From Nicotiana tabacum (taxonomy: Eukaryota > Streptophyta > Magnoliopsida > Solanales > Solanaceae): 64,000 nt of DNA. Location of the stretch: contig NC_134095.1 in the NCBI RefSeq assembly GCF_000715075.1, positions 59,764,419-59,828,418 on the forward strand, given 5' to 3'. The stretch's first letter is position 1; each line of letters begins with the position of its first letter. Made by a program: the position numbers and the translations under genes. Positions 1 to 11,306 of this stretch are shown here, piece after piece. The notes under the pieces are model-generated. The model was given only the letters and a program-made list of their open reading frames with translations. It made no database searches and was not told the origin of the DNA.

Positions 1-792
1 CTCCTGTCGATGTGCGAACCGTGGTGTGGTATCCCAATAAAGCAAATGAGAGCTTCTCGTGCCACTACTTATGCTTCTCTATCATTTTCCTTAGTATCTT
101 CTTGATATTCTTGTTGGCAGCCTCTACGGCTCCGTTCATCTGAGGTCTGTAAGCTGTAGAATTCTTGTGTTTGATCTTGAAGGTTTCACACATGGATTTC
201 ATCAAATCACTATTGAGGTTGGAGCCATTATCAGTAATGATTGACTCTGGAATTCCGAACCGACACATGATATGGTCGTGGATGAAATCCGCCACGACCT
301 TCTTAGTCACTGCCTTGTAAGATGTTGCTTAAACCCATTTGGTGAAATAATCAATTGCTACTAGGATAAACCTATGTCCGTTTGATGTGGTGGGTTCGAT
401 TGGTCCGATAACATCCATTCCCCAGGTGGCGAACGACCACGACGAGCTTGTTGCATTAAGCTCATTTGGAGGCACTTTTATCATGTCTGCATGTATCTGG
501 CAGCGGTGGCACTTTCAGACATACTGGATGTAGTCTATTTCCATAGTCATCCAAAAGTAACTAGCTCAGAGTATTTTCTTTGCTAAAACAAAGCCATTCA
601 TATGTGGACCGCAAGTCCCTGCATGAATTTCCTCTAATAGCTTGGATGCTTCCTTTGCATTGACACACCTTAGCAATCCTAAATCAGGAGTCCTCATATA
701 CAGGATTCCTCCGCTGTGAAAGAAATTGTTGGACAACCTCCAAAGTGTGCGTTTCTGAGTAGGATTTGCATGTTCTAGGTATTATCCTTTCG
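1..792 (-). pseudogene. Integrase remnant of element A
   Basis: Integrase would insert the element's cDNA into the chromosome. The minus-strand reading shows the second catalytic Asp (ITDNGSN, about 220-245) and the Glu (MNGAVEAANKN, about 110-145) of the DDE core, with an RNase-H-like fold sequence around them. It aligns by eye with the longer integrase of element E at 42399-43478. In-frame stops interrupt it, one just after the Glu helix near position 65 and one upstream near 330. The C-terminal part lies outside the window. The family call is firm, and the gene is inactive. Confidence 0.85.
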
Positions 793-1290
793 TCAAATAT
801 TCCTTGATATCATGAAACCAAGGCTTTCCGTCTGCTTCTTCCTCAACATGAGCACAATAAGCGGGCTGATCATTACCAGAATGAGATCAATGAAATTCTT
901 GTCTGGATGTTGTATCATGGATGATAGGGTAGCCAGTGCATCGACAAATTCATTCTGGACCCTGGGAACATACTGGAATTCTGTCTTTGTAAACCTCTTT
1001 CTCAACTCCTGCACATGATGTAGATAAGGGAGTATCTTGGGGTTCTTGGTCGCCCATTCTTCTCGGACCTGATGTATAAGCAAGTCTGAATTCCCCAATT
1101 ACTAGCAACTCTTGGATGTTCATGTCAATGGCCATCTTGAGCCCTAAGATGCAGGCTTCGTACTCGGCCATGTTGTTGGTGCAAGGGAACCTGAGCTTGG
1201 CAGATATTGGATAATGCTGATCGGTTTCTGATACTAGGACTGTTCCTATGCCAACCCTTTTGAAATTTGTTGCTCCATCGAAAAACATTC
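793..1290 (-). pseudogene. Archaeal-type RNase H (aRNH) of element A, frameshifted
   Basis: This second RNase H is typical of Tat elements and lies between the ordinary RNase H and integrase. Visible catalytic blocks are FFDGA (first Asp, near 1280), NNMAEYEA (Glu, near 1170) and SDLLIHQ (third block, near 1085). A single extra A near 1096 turns the expected Gly-Asp-Ser-Asp into a different frame, so the domain is split into two overlapping frames (950-1288 and 793-1098). The C-terminal part has the usual QNEFVDALATLSSMIQH segment. A TAG stop lies just upstream near 1340. The original enzyme probably removed RNA from the RNA:DNA hybrid. This copy is broken. Confidence 0.85.
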
Positions 1291-2914
1291 TCCAACCATC
1301 ATAGGATTCTGCAATGTCTTCTCCTATGAATGATACCTATTTATCAGGAAAATATGTTTTTAGGGGTTCGTATTCTCCGTCCACGGGTTTTTTAGAAAGG
1401 TGATCTGCTAGTGCCTGTCCTTTGATTGCTTTCTGAGTCACGTAGACAATGTCAGATTTACTCAACAGTATTTGCCACTTGGACAGCTTGCTAGTGGGCA
1501 TGGGCTTCTAAAAGTTGTACTTCAAGGGATCCATTCTTGATATGAGATATGTAGTATAGGCACAAAAGTAGTGCCTCAACTTCTGAGCTACCCAAGTCAA
1601 AGCACAACAGGTGCACTCTAACAGAGAATACCAGCCTCGTACAGGGTAAACTTCTTACTGAGGTAATAGATGGCCTTCTCCTTCCTCCCCATTTCATCAA
1701 GTTGCTCTAGAACACAACCGAACGCTCCATCCAATACTGCAAGGTAGAGTAATAGAGGTCTACCCAGCTCAGGCAGAACTAAGACTGGTGGTGTTGATAG
1801 GTATTCCTTGATTCTGTCGAAAGCTTTTTGGCAATCATCAGTCCATGCGGTAGCGACGTCCTTCTTCAACATCTTAAAGATTGGCACACAGATGACCGTA
1901 GATTGTGCTATAAACTGGCTGATGTAGTTAAGTCTTCCTAGGAAGCTCATTACGTCCTTCTTGTTCTTTAGCGGTGGCAGTTCTTGAATATATTTGACCT
2001 TAGATGGATCCAGTTCTATCCCTCTGCGACTCACAATGATCCCAAGTAGTTTTTCGGCAGGAACCCCAAATGCATATTTCGCGGGATTCAGTTTCAGGTT
2101 GTATCTTCTTAGTCTGTTGAAGAACTTCCTCAAATCTTCTATGTGGTCAGTGGCTTTCTTGGACTTTATGATGACATCATCTACATACACCTCAATCTCC
2201 TTGTGTATCATATCATGGAAGATAGTAGTCATGGCCCTCATGTAGGTGGCCCCTGCATTCTTTAACCCGAATGACATCATCTTGTAGCAGTACATCCCCC
2301 ACGGCGTAATGAAGTCGTTTTCTCAGCATCTTCTTCGTCCATCCAGATCTGATGATATCCAGCGAAGCAATCTACAAATTATTGCAACTCATGCTTGGTG
2401 CAATTGTCGATCAGGATGTGTATGTTCGGCAAGGGGAAGTCGTCCTTTGGACTGGCCCGATTGAGATCCTGGTAGTCGATGCAAACTCTGACCTTCCCAT
2501 CCTTCTTCGGCACCGGCACAATATTGGGTAACCATGTCGGATATTTACTACCCTAAGGACCTTAGCTTTGACCTGCTTAGTGACTTCTTTCTTGATTTTC
2601 AGACTCATGTCGAGTTTAAATTTTCTAAGCTTCTGTTTTACTGGTGGACATGTCGGATCAGTTGGCAGTTTGTGGGCCACAATAGATGTGCTCAAACCAG
2701 TCATGTCATCATATGACCAGGCGAATATGTCCTCGTATTCCTTTAGAAATTCTGTGTATTCTTCCTTTTCTGACGGTGACAAATGAACGCTGATCCGAGT
2801 TTCTTTGATATTTTCTGCATCTCCCAGGTTAACAATCTCAGTCTCGTCCATATTGGACTTAGGTCTGTTCTCAAAATTTTTCAGCCTCTTTAACAATCTC
2901 TTCCGGTATATCAT
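1291..2914 (-). pseudogene. Reverse transcriptase and RNase H of element A, interrupted
   Basis: RT copies the element RNA into DNA and the linked RNase H degrades the template. The RT catalytic box is intact as YVDDVIIKS (near 2170-2200), preceded by MMSFGLKNAGATYMRAM and followed by the thumb segment FLGRLNYISQF. The RNase H part begins near 1790 and ends with KGQALADHL near 1405. The N-terminal RT block (2411-2914) loses frame near 2545, just where the LPxIDxxxD region begins. A second frameshift near 1625 and a TAG near 1515 cut RNase H. The domain order and YVDD place it firmly in Ty3/gypsy, and it is inactive. Confidence 0.9.
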
Positions 2915-3390
2915 TTTCCTATGAATCTATGTCCGTTTGTTGCATTGTCTCGTTGCATGTCACAGCCGTTGGTTCATCAAGATAGGTAATAGTAATGCCC
3001 GAGGCTTTCCGAGATCTAGTGGTTTTGATGGTCCAATTGTTAAGGTGTGCTCCTCGGCTTACAATCTATATAGAAAGGCCTTCCTCCCCCTCCTCCTAAA
3101 AAATGACACAACAATCCATGTCATCTTCTTCCCTTTCCAGGTTCATATCCGCACCAATTTAGTATGCTCTCAATTTTGTTGCCCCATCAATTGTCTTTGT
3201 CGACAGCATTGACTCGCTCGATGTGGTGATAGGTTTCCCCGCCTATCCTTCTCCTTCCTCCAATTTCTGGGATGCTTTGGCGACTGTATATGGGATTGCT
3301 ACCGTCGTAGTGAATGATCACCTCTTGGTGGTTCCATTCAAATTTTACCGCCTGATGTAGTGTCGATGCTACGGCCCCAGTGGCATGATT
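2915..3390 (-). other. Protease-RT linker of element A
   Basis: This stretch lies between the end of the protease and the RT N-terminus. The minus frame continuous with the protease stays partly readable (a segment ending in CGYEPGKGRR) but then has several stops. In Ogre elements an intron is known between the protease and RT regions, so the stops may be decay or an intron. I could not pick splice sites with confidence. Confidence 0.4.
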
Positions 3391-3852
3391 TCACGGCCGT
3401 CCCAATAGCAAGTTGTAAGATGCCAACACATCTATTACTTGGAAATCGACATCGAACCAAGTAGGCCCCATTTTCAAGCACAAACTAATTTCCCCAATAA
3501 TGGACCTTTGGGAACCATCGAAAGATTTGACGTTGATGGCCCCGTCCTTGATCTCATGCAACCCCTTTCCCAATGTTCTGAGTGTTACCAACGGACAAAT
3601 ATTGCGGCTGGACCCTCCATCAATTAGGACCCTAGTGATAAAATAATCTTCGCATTGCACGGTGATGTGCAACGCTTTGTTATGACTCAACCCTTCTGGT
3701 GGCAACTCATCTTCATGAAAAGTGATCTTGTGACTTTCCAATACCTGCCCTACCATGTTGGCCATTTCTCCTCTGGTGATGTTGCTTGGTACATATGCCT
3801 CACTCAGCACCTTCAACAAGGCATTCTTTTGTGCGTCAGAACTTAACAACAA
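3391..3852 (-). pseudogene. Aspartic protease of element A
   Basis: The retropepsin-type protease would process the polyprotein. The active-site motif is seen as VLIDGGSSRNICP (about residues 75-87 of the readable block), with the catalytic Asp kept in Asp-Gly-Gly. It is followed by the flap-side segment GEISLCLKMG and the C-terminal VLASYNLLLGRP, the usual hydrophobic-Leu-Gly-Arg end. The 153-residue block has no internal stop, so this is the best-preserved domain of element A. It is still part of a broken polyprotein: a TAG follows the LLGRP motif and the gag frame upstream is shifted. Confidence 0.87.
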
Positions 3853-6157
3853 AGCTAGGATAGAAATCTGTGCCGGTGTTTTGTTCAGCTGATCAATGAT
3901 TGAGTATTCCTTGGCTTGTATCTTTCTCTAGAGATCATCGGGCCCGGTTTCAGTGATGGTCGGCCGACCAGAGGCCTGCTTACTCGACTCAGCTAAATGC
4001 TCCAGAGTATAAACCCTGTCGGTTCTTGTAATACCCAGTGCCGCAACTATTTCCCGGAATTTAGCTTTCCCTTTCCTTCTTGGCTCGACTGTGTAATCCC
4101 AAGGTATGGAATTTGTATGGAACGGTGTTACGGCCAACATTATTACTAGGATGGGCACCTTTACTCCAAACGAAGCATGTAGTTTGGATGGTAAAACCGC
4201 AACTTCAAATGGTGCAGGTGCGTTTGTTGAAGACCCAAACTCGACTTCAATTAGTGTTGGCGTCTTTGTAGGGGTGGTGCTTCAAATTCAATCGGTACAA
4301 ACATGTTTACCTCGGCCTCCCCAGAAGGCTGAGTCTGGACTACGATTGGATTGAGGGTGACTATCGACTTTTTTGGTTTGTCACCTTCTGTGATTAAACC
4401 GATCGATCCTTTGGGATCCCAATCATCCTCAATTTCAATCATGTGAACACCTCCACCCTTATGGTCCGGCAGAGGGTTGTTGCGGACATTCAGAGTAGTC
4501 TCCTTTGATACAATGATCTTGTTATCGATCAGATTCTGGATCTTATCTTTCAGAGAGAGGCATTCATCAATGGTATGTCCCTTCATGCCGAAATGGTATG
4601 CACATGATTTATTTGGATTGACCCACTAAGAAGGGTTTTCAGGGGTTATAGCAGGGATAGGGGTGACATAACTAGCAGCTTTGAGCCTTTCATACAACTG
4701 GTCAATCGGTTCAGCAATGGCAATATATTGTTTGGGGGGTCTGCGGTTGAAATTTGGTCGAGGTCTAGGAAAGTTTTGATGTGTGGGAGGTGATTGATAG
4801 TTGGATAGCTGAGCATTGTAGGCTTGGTAGACATATGCGGGTTGGGAATATCTGGGTGAAGCAGGTTGATATGTAGGAGGTGGGGGTGATTGGGGATTGG
4901 TAAGTAGGTGATGTAGCTTGGTAAGAGGGTGAGGGTGCTTGGTAATTCGGGGTAGGCTGATATGTGAGTGGATGTATCGGATAGGCTTGGTATTTGATAG
5001 GGGATTTGGCTCTTTGTGCAACTATTACGATGCCTACGTCCCTTTTCTTGGACGTACCACCAGACTGTAAAGCCTTATTGATAGCTTGCAATGCTTCAAA
5101 GTTTGTAACCATACCACTTTTGATGCCTTCTTCGATCCTTTCCCTTAGCTTGATGATGTCGGAAAATTTCCGGCTCTCAATCAACATCAGCCTTTCATAG
5201 TACTACGGGTCTTGAGCCAGGACGAAAAACTTGTTCATTTGTTCTTCTTCTAAAGCAGGTCTGACCTTAACAGCTTTTGATCTCCAGCGAGTGGCATACT
5301 CGCGGAATGTTTCCCTGGCTTCTTCTTTAAGTTCTGGATGTAGAACACGTCTGGTGCATTTTCTGTGTTAAACCTGAACCTGTCCATAAAGTCGGACGCC
5401 ATACTCACCCAGTTCGACCATTTCTTCGTGTCTTGGCTAACGTACCAAGACAGAGCATCTCCCTTCAAACTTCTCATGAAAAGCTTCATGCGAATCCTTT
5501 CGTCTTTCCCTACTCTGACTAGCTTGTCGCAGTATGTTCTCAAGTGGACTCTCGGATCCCCTGTACCATCAAACATCTTGAACTTAGGAGGTTTGTACCC
5601 CTCGGGCAGTTCGACATCCGGTTGTATACAAAGGTCTTCATAGTTCAACCCTTCAATCCCCTTACTTTCTTCGACACCCTGAATTCGACTAGTCAATCTC
5701 TTGAGTTCCGCAGCCAGGTTCCTGATGAGTGAGTCTTTATCATCAGACTCGTGTGTGTTTGAGATAGGTTGGGTGGAGGGTGGCATAGTTTCCACATAGA
5801 TGGGGGTGTTATGGTGGGCGTGGAAATGGTCATTTGTGAGATTCAAAGATTCAGGGATGAGCAGTGGAGTATTGTTGGATGTGTGGCAAGTATTGCAGTG
5901 GTGGTGAGGAGCAGGATGGTTTCGTGGCTTTGGGTTGTTTTGTGGAGGCGTGTGGTTCTGAGCATTTGGAATATTGATATCTGGAGTGGTGAGGGAAAAT
6001 GACAAGTTTGCCAGATTCCGAACCTGATCAAGTTCCTCTTGAAATTTCACCAGTTTCTGCTCGAGTTGGGACGCACTTTCTTTGGAGACCTGAGCACCAT
6101 GAGTGACTTCTACCCGTTCAGTTGAGTTTCCTTTCTGGTGTTGTTCAAATCTTCCAT
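3853..6157 (-). pseudogene. Gag of element A with zinc-knuckle-like motif
   Basis: Gag forms the virus-like particle and packages the RNA. A probable start is the Met codon at 6155-6157, reading MEDLNNTRKET. A frameshift near 6112 follows, then an open stretch to 5250. The conserved capsid-like block includes PPKFKMFDGTGDP, then MKLFMRSLKGDALSWY and FMDRFRFN. Another frameshift near 5330 moves the reading to 4765-5187, which continues into a Pro/Gln/Tyr-rich region (4626-5021). Near 4560-4605 is CAYHFGMKGHTIDEC, a Cys-x2-His-x5-His-x4-Cys zinc-knuckle-like motif. The remainder to 3853 is a degraded gag-protease linker. The gene is inactive. Confidence 0.85.
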
Positions 6158-6567
6158 CTTTCCTTTGTTCCTGCTTCTGATAGGACTAGGAGGAGAAGTG
6201 GGTGGAGGACCCTTTGATCTTGTGGAATATGATGACAATGCCAGAGTGCACGAACTAACCTTTGGGGAGGGGAGTAAATAAACAAAACATAAAAACAAAA
6301 AGGTAACAAGTCAGTAGGGATTATAAGAAAGTGTTGCGATATTTAAACACATAGTGCAAGAATGTAAATCGCGTCCTAATTTGGGAGCCTCGTTGTGCCC
6401 GAGGTAGGCCTAGCGACAAAGTGATTTGGAGAACTTAGAATGCTAAATGCCTCACTTTATTGATAAAAAGTAGACGAATCCCAAAACGACACTAAATAAC
6501 AAGGAATAAAATGTCACTAGTGGCCATTGGCCTCATTACATTTCATAAAGTAAAAGAAAACTCCTAT

Positions 6568-8148
6568 CTATTTGGTCTCAGAAGGACCTTCCCCAGACTC
6601 GGCATCTTTGGCTCCATCAAACAGCTTCACCAGCTTGCGAAGTCCCAGCAGCAGGTAGGCTCTGTCTACGTGTCCACCCTCGTTTTCTTTAGCATTCTAG
6701 CAGTCCTCGATCCTCTTGAGAAACTTCCTTTCCAGCTCCACTAAACCTCGTTCCAGGTATCCTAATCACTTGTTGGCACTGACAACCATGTCTTTCCACT
6801 TTTCAATCAGTTTTGGTGGGCTTCTTGAATCTCACGGTGCTCGCTTTCACATTTCCGAATCCTCTTGCATAGTTGGTTGTATTTGACCTGTGCTTCAGCC
6901 CTTTCATTGATGATTCTGTGACCTCGAACAAACCCAGGTTGGCCCAGACCATTGTGATTATCCTCCAGCCAGCCTGAATAGTATGGGGTTTAGCCAACAT
7001 GGTATATGTCTGGTTCGATAGTATCTCTTCCCATGATGATCTTACAATACTACATATGTTGAGCTTGACACTTATAAGGACTGTCATCAGCTTGGAAGTC
7101 AGCCCGGAAGTGACTCATCTTGTCGACCCTTGGTATAACCTGCTTCCTACCAGCCTATCTTATAACTTAGAGAGGGATATAAAGGTAGGTTTCTCTCAAA
7201 CCGATCAGTATCAGAAATGGTGCTTCTCTGGATCGGGCGATGAACTCTTTAGTAGGGAACCACTCGAACATCCATTGTATTTGTTCCTCAGTTAGATTTT
7301 CAAATAGCTCTACCTACCCCTTGGCATCTTCTGGCTGAGCAAACATGTTGGGCATGTAATTCATTCGCCTTGGTTGATGGATGAATATATGATCGTCCCA
7401 GTCTCCACACTAAATCTCTTGCCGATATTCACCCCTTTGAAGATGCTCTATGAGCCAGAGCTGTACAAGTTGCAACCCTCAAAGTGTGGGGCTCCTTGTT
7501 GACACTTTTCCAAGGCTTGGTATATCTCTGCAATGATCATGGGCAGTATGCTAAATGGTTGTCCACCAATTCTCTCCATCAAAGTTGTGGTGACCATGGC
7601 TAGCATGGTGTGGATCCTTGCTCTCTTCATTGGAAACACTATCATCCCCAAGAAGCAGAACGTGAAGACAAAGACCCTTCGGTGAATATGCCCCAACGAT
7701 GTGAGGGCGAACTCATCCAGATATGTATGGTAGGATTTGTTGTGACCGTATCTCTCGTACAAATAATCAAAGGGAATGTAGGACTCCTTCAAACATGTCA
7801 AGTATGGATTATTCTTTAGGCCCATCATTTTGAGAAAACCTCTACCCTTGCGATTAACAAACCCGGGGTCTCCCGTGGTACACCAGCCAATCCTCCTATT
7901 TCCTCTAGCAGGGGTGTCATCTCAATCTGTCCGAAGCGAAACACATACCTATCACAATCCCAGAACAAAGTAGCAGCTTCTATGATTTTGTTATTGGGTT
8001 GGACCTCCAGGAGGAAAGGTAGATTTCCTAGGTATTTCCGGACAAGAGTCTGATCACTGGATAAAGATACTCCCCCCAGCTTAGCAACCTTGGGTGGATG
8101 TTTGTGACCATGCCGAATCTGGGGACTTCGTGCCTTATGTTTCTGCAA
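6568..8148 (-). pseudogene. Extra ORF1 upstream of gag (Ogre-type)
   Basis: Ogre-lineage elements carry an additional ORF between the leader and gag, and its function is not established. Here it can be followed in pieces: 7825-8148 (with FWDCDRYVFRFGQIEMTPLL), 7448-7828, 6803-7087, and a Glu/Lys-rich C-terminus ending at the TAG at 6568-6570. The first block resembles the plant domain I know as DUF7745, often found beside mobile elements; that match is from memory. Adjacent pieces overlap by a few bases or are separated by stops, so the frame is broken at least four times. I chose the start as the first Met of the conserved block. Confidence 0.6.
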
Positions 8149-8823
8149 GACAAAAGGGTTAGACCCTTACCCCCACCAGACTCGACTATTAAATACCAAT
8201 AATTGGCATAAAAGCATTTAGTTCTCCAAATAAATGCACAAACGTGATAGTGTCCGTTTGGGTTTTGGGAAACCTAGTGGACTTTAGACAAGGCTATCGT
8301 AAAGAGTCATTATGCGGACAACATAACTGACTCAGCTAGGTTTGACCATGATGTAAGCGCAGTTTAAACAGGGTAAGGTTTCTAGGGGATTTTAGACTGG
8401 TACCCTTGAGCGGACAACTCAAGAGGGAAAGACACGGAACCGTTGACTACACCGTTTGATCGACTGGTTTTACTGCAAATACGCCTTTGTCGGATTTAAA
8501 GAGTGATAATCACTCATTATAAGCGTTGCTATGGTATTTGTTTGGCACGAGTGGAATATGATGTTGAAAACATGTTTATGCAATAATTAAAACAAATTGT
8601 CACGTATTTGCACGTTCATAAAGTAATAATTACAATAATTTAAAACAGTAATAAAAGAATGCAGTAAAGAAAAGCAGTGAAAGAACAATGGAAAAAAACA
8701 AGAGACAAGTTAGTTTTTTTCAGTAGAAGAAGGAATTAAACGCTTAAAGGTATTAATCAAATAAGGCATATAAGAAATGTAAAGTCACAGTAATAGCTTG
8801 AAATGGTAGAAGCCTAAAAGACA
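8149..8823 (-). other. 5' leader of element A
   Basis: About 675 bases lie between ORF1 and the primer-binding site. No reading frame with recognisable sequence is present on either strand. The part near 8560-8760 is A-rich. This is the expected place for an untranslated leader and packaging signal, but no specific signal was recognised. Confidence 0.5.
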
Positions 8824-8841
8824 TCCCCAGCAGAGTCGCCA
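8824..8841 (-). other. Primer-binding site of element A (tRNA-Arg-like)
   Basis: On the minus strand this reads TGGCGACTCTGCTGGGGA, three bases inside the end of the LTR. It matches the PBS type described for Ogre elements, which is complementary to the 3' end of a tRNA-Arg. The same 18 bases occur on the plus strand at 47288-47305, next to another LTR end. Confidence 0.85.
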
Positions 8842-10054
8842 CGCTGTCGCACCCCCTTTTTCTCGCGAAATCAGGTTTATGACATTTGGGAGACAACTCG
8901 CTCCCATTCGGGAGTTGGGTTTTGAATTGAAGAGTCGCCACTTAATGATTGAAGTGTATTAGGACACTAGGAGGGGTTTGTTTTAAGTAACCAGAGATTG
9001 GGTAAGGGCTTGAAATTATCCCAAGGGGAAGGTGTTAGGCACCCTCAGGATCCACTAGTGTGGTTCTCGGCCAAACTATTATTGTGACTTAAGTACAAAT
9101 AACACATAGGCAAATAAAGGCTTCAAATAAGAGGGGATTTTCATGTAATGATTACAAATAAATAAAAGTAAGAAAAAGGAACTAAAAAGAGTTGATTTTC
9201 TTAAAAGAAATGGTTTAAAAAGATTTAAAAGAAATAAATAAAACAAAGGAAATGGGGGTCCTAGGTTTATTAATAATATGGATCACCCCACACAACATTC
9301 GGTAATCACTCCTCAGTGAGGGGCTACACGTGATATTAACAGGTGGTCATCATATCCATGTCTACCCTTTCTCACCCTGTTAAGGTATTAAAGCGCGGAA
9401 TGCTCTCGTTTACTTATTGCATGCTATTACCCGCCCCAATCCTATCAGCCCCAGAGGCACTTGGGACTACTAATACTAAATGGAGGATGTATTGGGCTTA
9501 TTTGTGGTTTCAAAAGGCAAAACACTAAGGCAACAAACAAAACACATATAACAAGTTTGGGGAAGCATATAAACAAATAAAAGGGCTAAACAGACCTCCT
9601 TTAAACCAAAGAAAGCACATAATGTCGCATGGCTTGCATGTACTGTTTAGGGTCTAATTAAAACATAAACGGTGGAGGCAGATTGATTTATTACATAGTT
9701 CAGATAAGAAGCCCGAATCAAGCCTACCTACTGGTTGTAGCTGATAAAAGTCTGATTCAGTTCTTAAATTGTCCTATGGCTTGCCTAAGTGTTAGACGAA
9801 AACCTATAGGCATGATATCTACTGATTTCAGAAAAGATGAAGTATATTGATTTTAGAAAAGGTTGTCAGTGATTCAGGAAAGACGAGTTTCGACAAAAAA
9901 TCATAAATTCTGCAGGCATTAGACATTGTTGTTACTGGTTTTAGACTTATAAGCGAGTGAAACGTTTCAGACTTGGTCGATAGTTCTTATAGGCATGCTT
10001 TCTATGTGTTGCTGATTTTTAAAAAAACCTTTTGGACATAATAAAAATGTAGAA

Positions 10055-10372
10055 ACCCTATAGTCATGAAGTCTAATTGAGAGAGAATGACATTCAGAAT
10101 CTATAGACATATTCTCTACATGCACATGCAGAAGTCACGATATCTACATGAAAGTGCAAGGTCCCTATAGTCATGGTATCTAAATGAGAATGCTGAAGTT
10201 CCTATAGACGTGGTAAATAAATGAGAATGCAGAAAGTCTTATAGACTTGGCGACAAAATGAGAATGCAGAAATCTTATAGGCATGATAGCTATATGAAAA
10301 ATGTAGAAATCTTATAGGCATGGTAGCTATATGAAAAATGCAGGAATCTTATAGGCAAGTTATCTACCCTTT
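10055..10372 (-). repeat. ctataggcatg subrepeats in LTR of A
   Basis: Roughly eight degenerate units of about 38-40 bp share the core ctataggcatggtatcta, followed by tgagaatgcagaa. The core contains the palindrome cctatagg. Related units occur in the LTRs of E (36190-36475) and H (58430-58880). Confidence 0.75.
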
Positions 10373-11296
10373 TTTTACATGCATGGTTACCCTTACCTTT
10401 TCACTAACCATCCCCAAAAGTTATTACAGTCCAAATAAAATAAAGAAAAATACATCAGAAATTGATAATTACAACCAAGGAAAGCCTGATTCAAACTTCC
10501 TGTCTGAGGTATGAAGTAAACCAACTCCAAAGATCATGTTTCAAAGCCTTTCTCCCACTTGGGTGTGTCAGCGTTCCCTAAGAGTTTCATAAGAACTCCG
10601 GGCAGTGCTTACACCAAAATGTATCACCATATTAAGCCAAAGTGCAGTATGGAAGGGCCAGCCCTCAGGTGTCCAAGTTCAGAAGGAGCTCGAGGTCCCA
10701 TGGCAAGGCTCACAAGAGGGGGGCAGAACTTAGGGACTAAGAGAGAGTGCAAGTGCAGAAGTAGAATTCTGAATGGGGAAAAGAGAAAAGTAAAGCAGCT
10801 CACATCATTACACATAAGGGTATATGGGAATGGGAAGTTGTAAGAGGCAACAGAAAAGCGAGCTGAAGGCCATACCCAGTAATGGGAGATGTTGGCACAC
10901 CCTCTGGCCTGTTTGCTTAGAGGTCAAGACCCCAGTGTTTCAAACTTAATTCATGGACAACAACTTACATTGCCATGCCTTAAGTCACCACTCAAAACAC
11001 ATAGGGGTGATAGAGGAATGGGGGTTTATAACAAAACACACATAAGGAAATCAACATGCTAATTTAAGTGCTGAGATATACAGAAATAGCAGATGAACAT
11101 GGATACAAAAGCAGTAATTACACATTGTTGTGGTGCTAAGAATTAAATCAGAACATACCAGTTTTCAGGTAAACAAGTAAAGGAAAGCAGTAAGTCTTGT
11201 AAAACAGGCCACAATGCAGTCAAGAAGAGAATATTATTAAGAGAGAGTGTGAGTTTCAGAAGGATTCTGATGTTGTAGTGTGTGAAGAGGGTCGTG

Positions 11297-11306
11297 CCTT
11301 TTATAG
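11297..11306 (-). promoter_or_regulatory. TATA box in LTR of A
   Basis: The minus strand reads CTATAAAAGG. The identical decamer occurs at the corresponding place of the LTR of H (60002-60011), which supports it as the LTR promoter. The start site is expected roughly 30 bases downstream on the minus strand, but is not shown by the sequence. Confidence 0.6.

Noticed and set aside
2915..3390. Ogre-type intron between protease and RT
   Set aside because: The location fits, but I could not find convincing splice sites and stops are expected from decay anyway.
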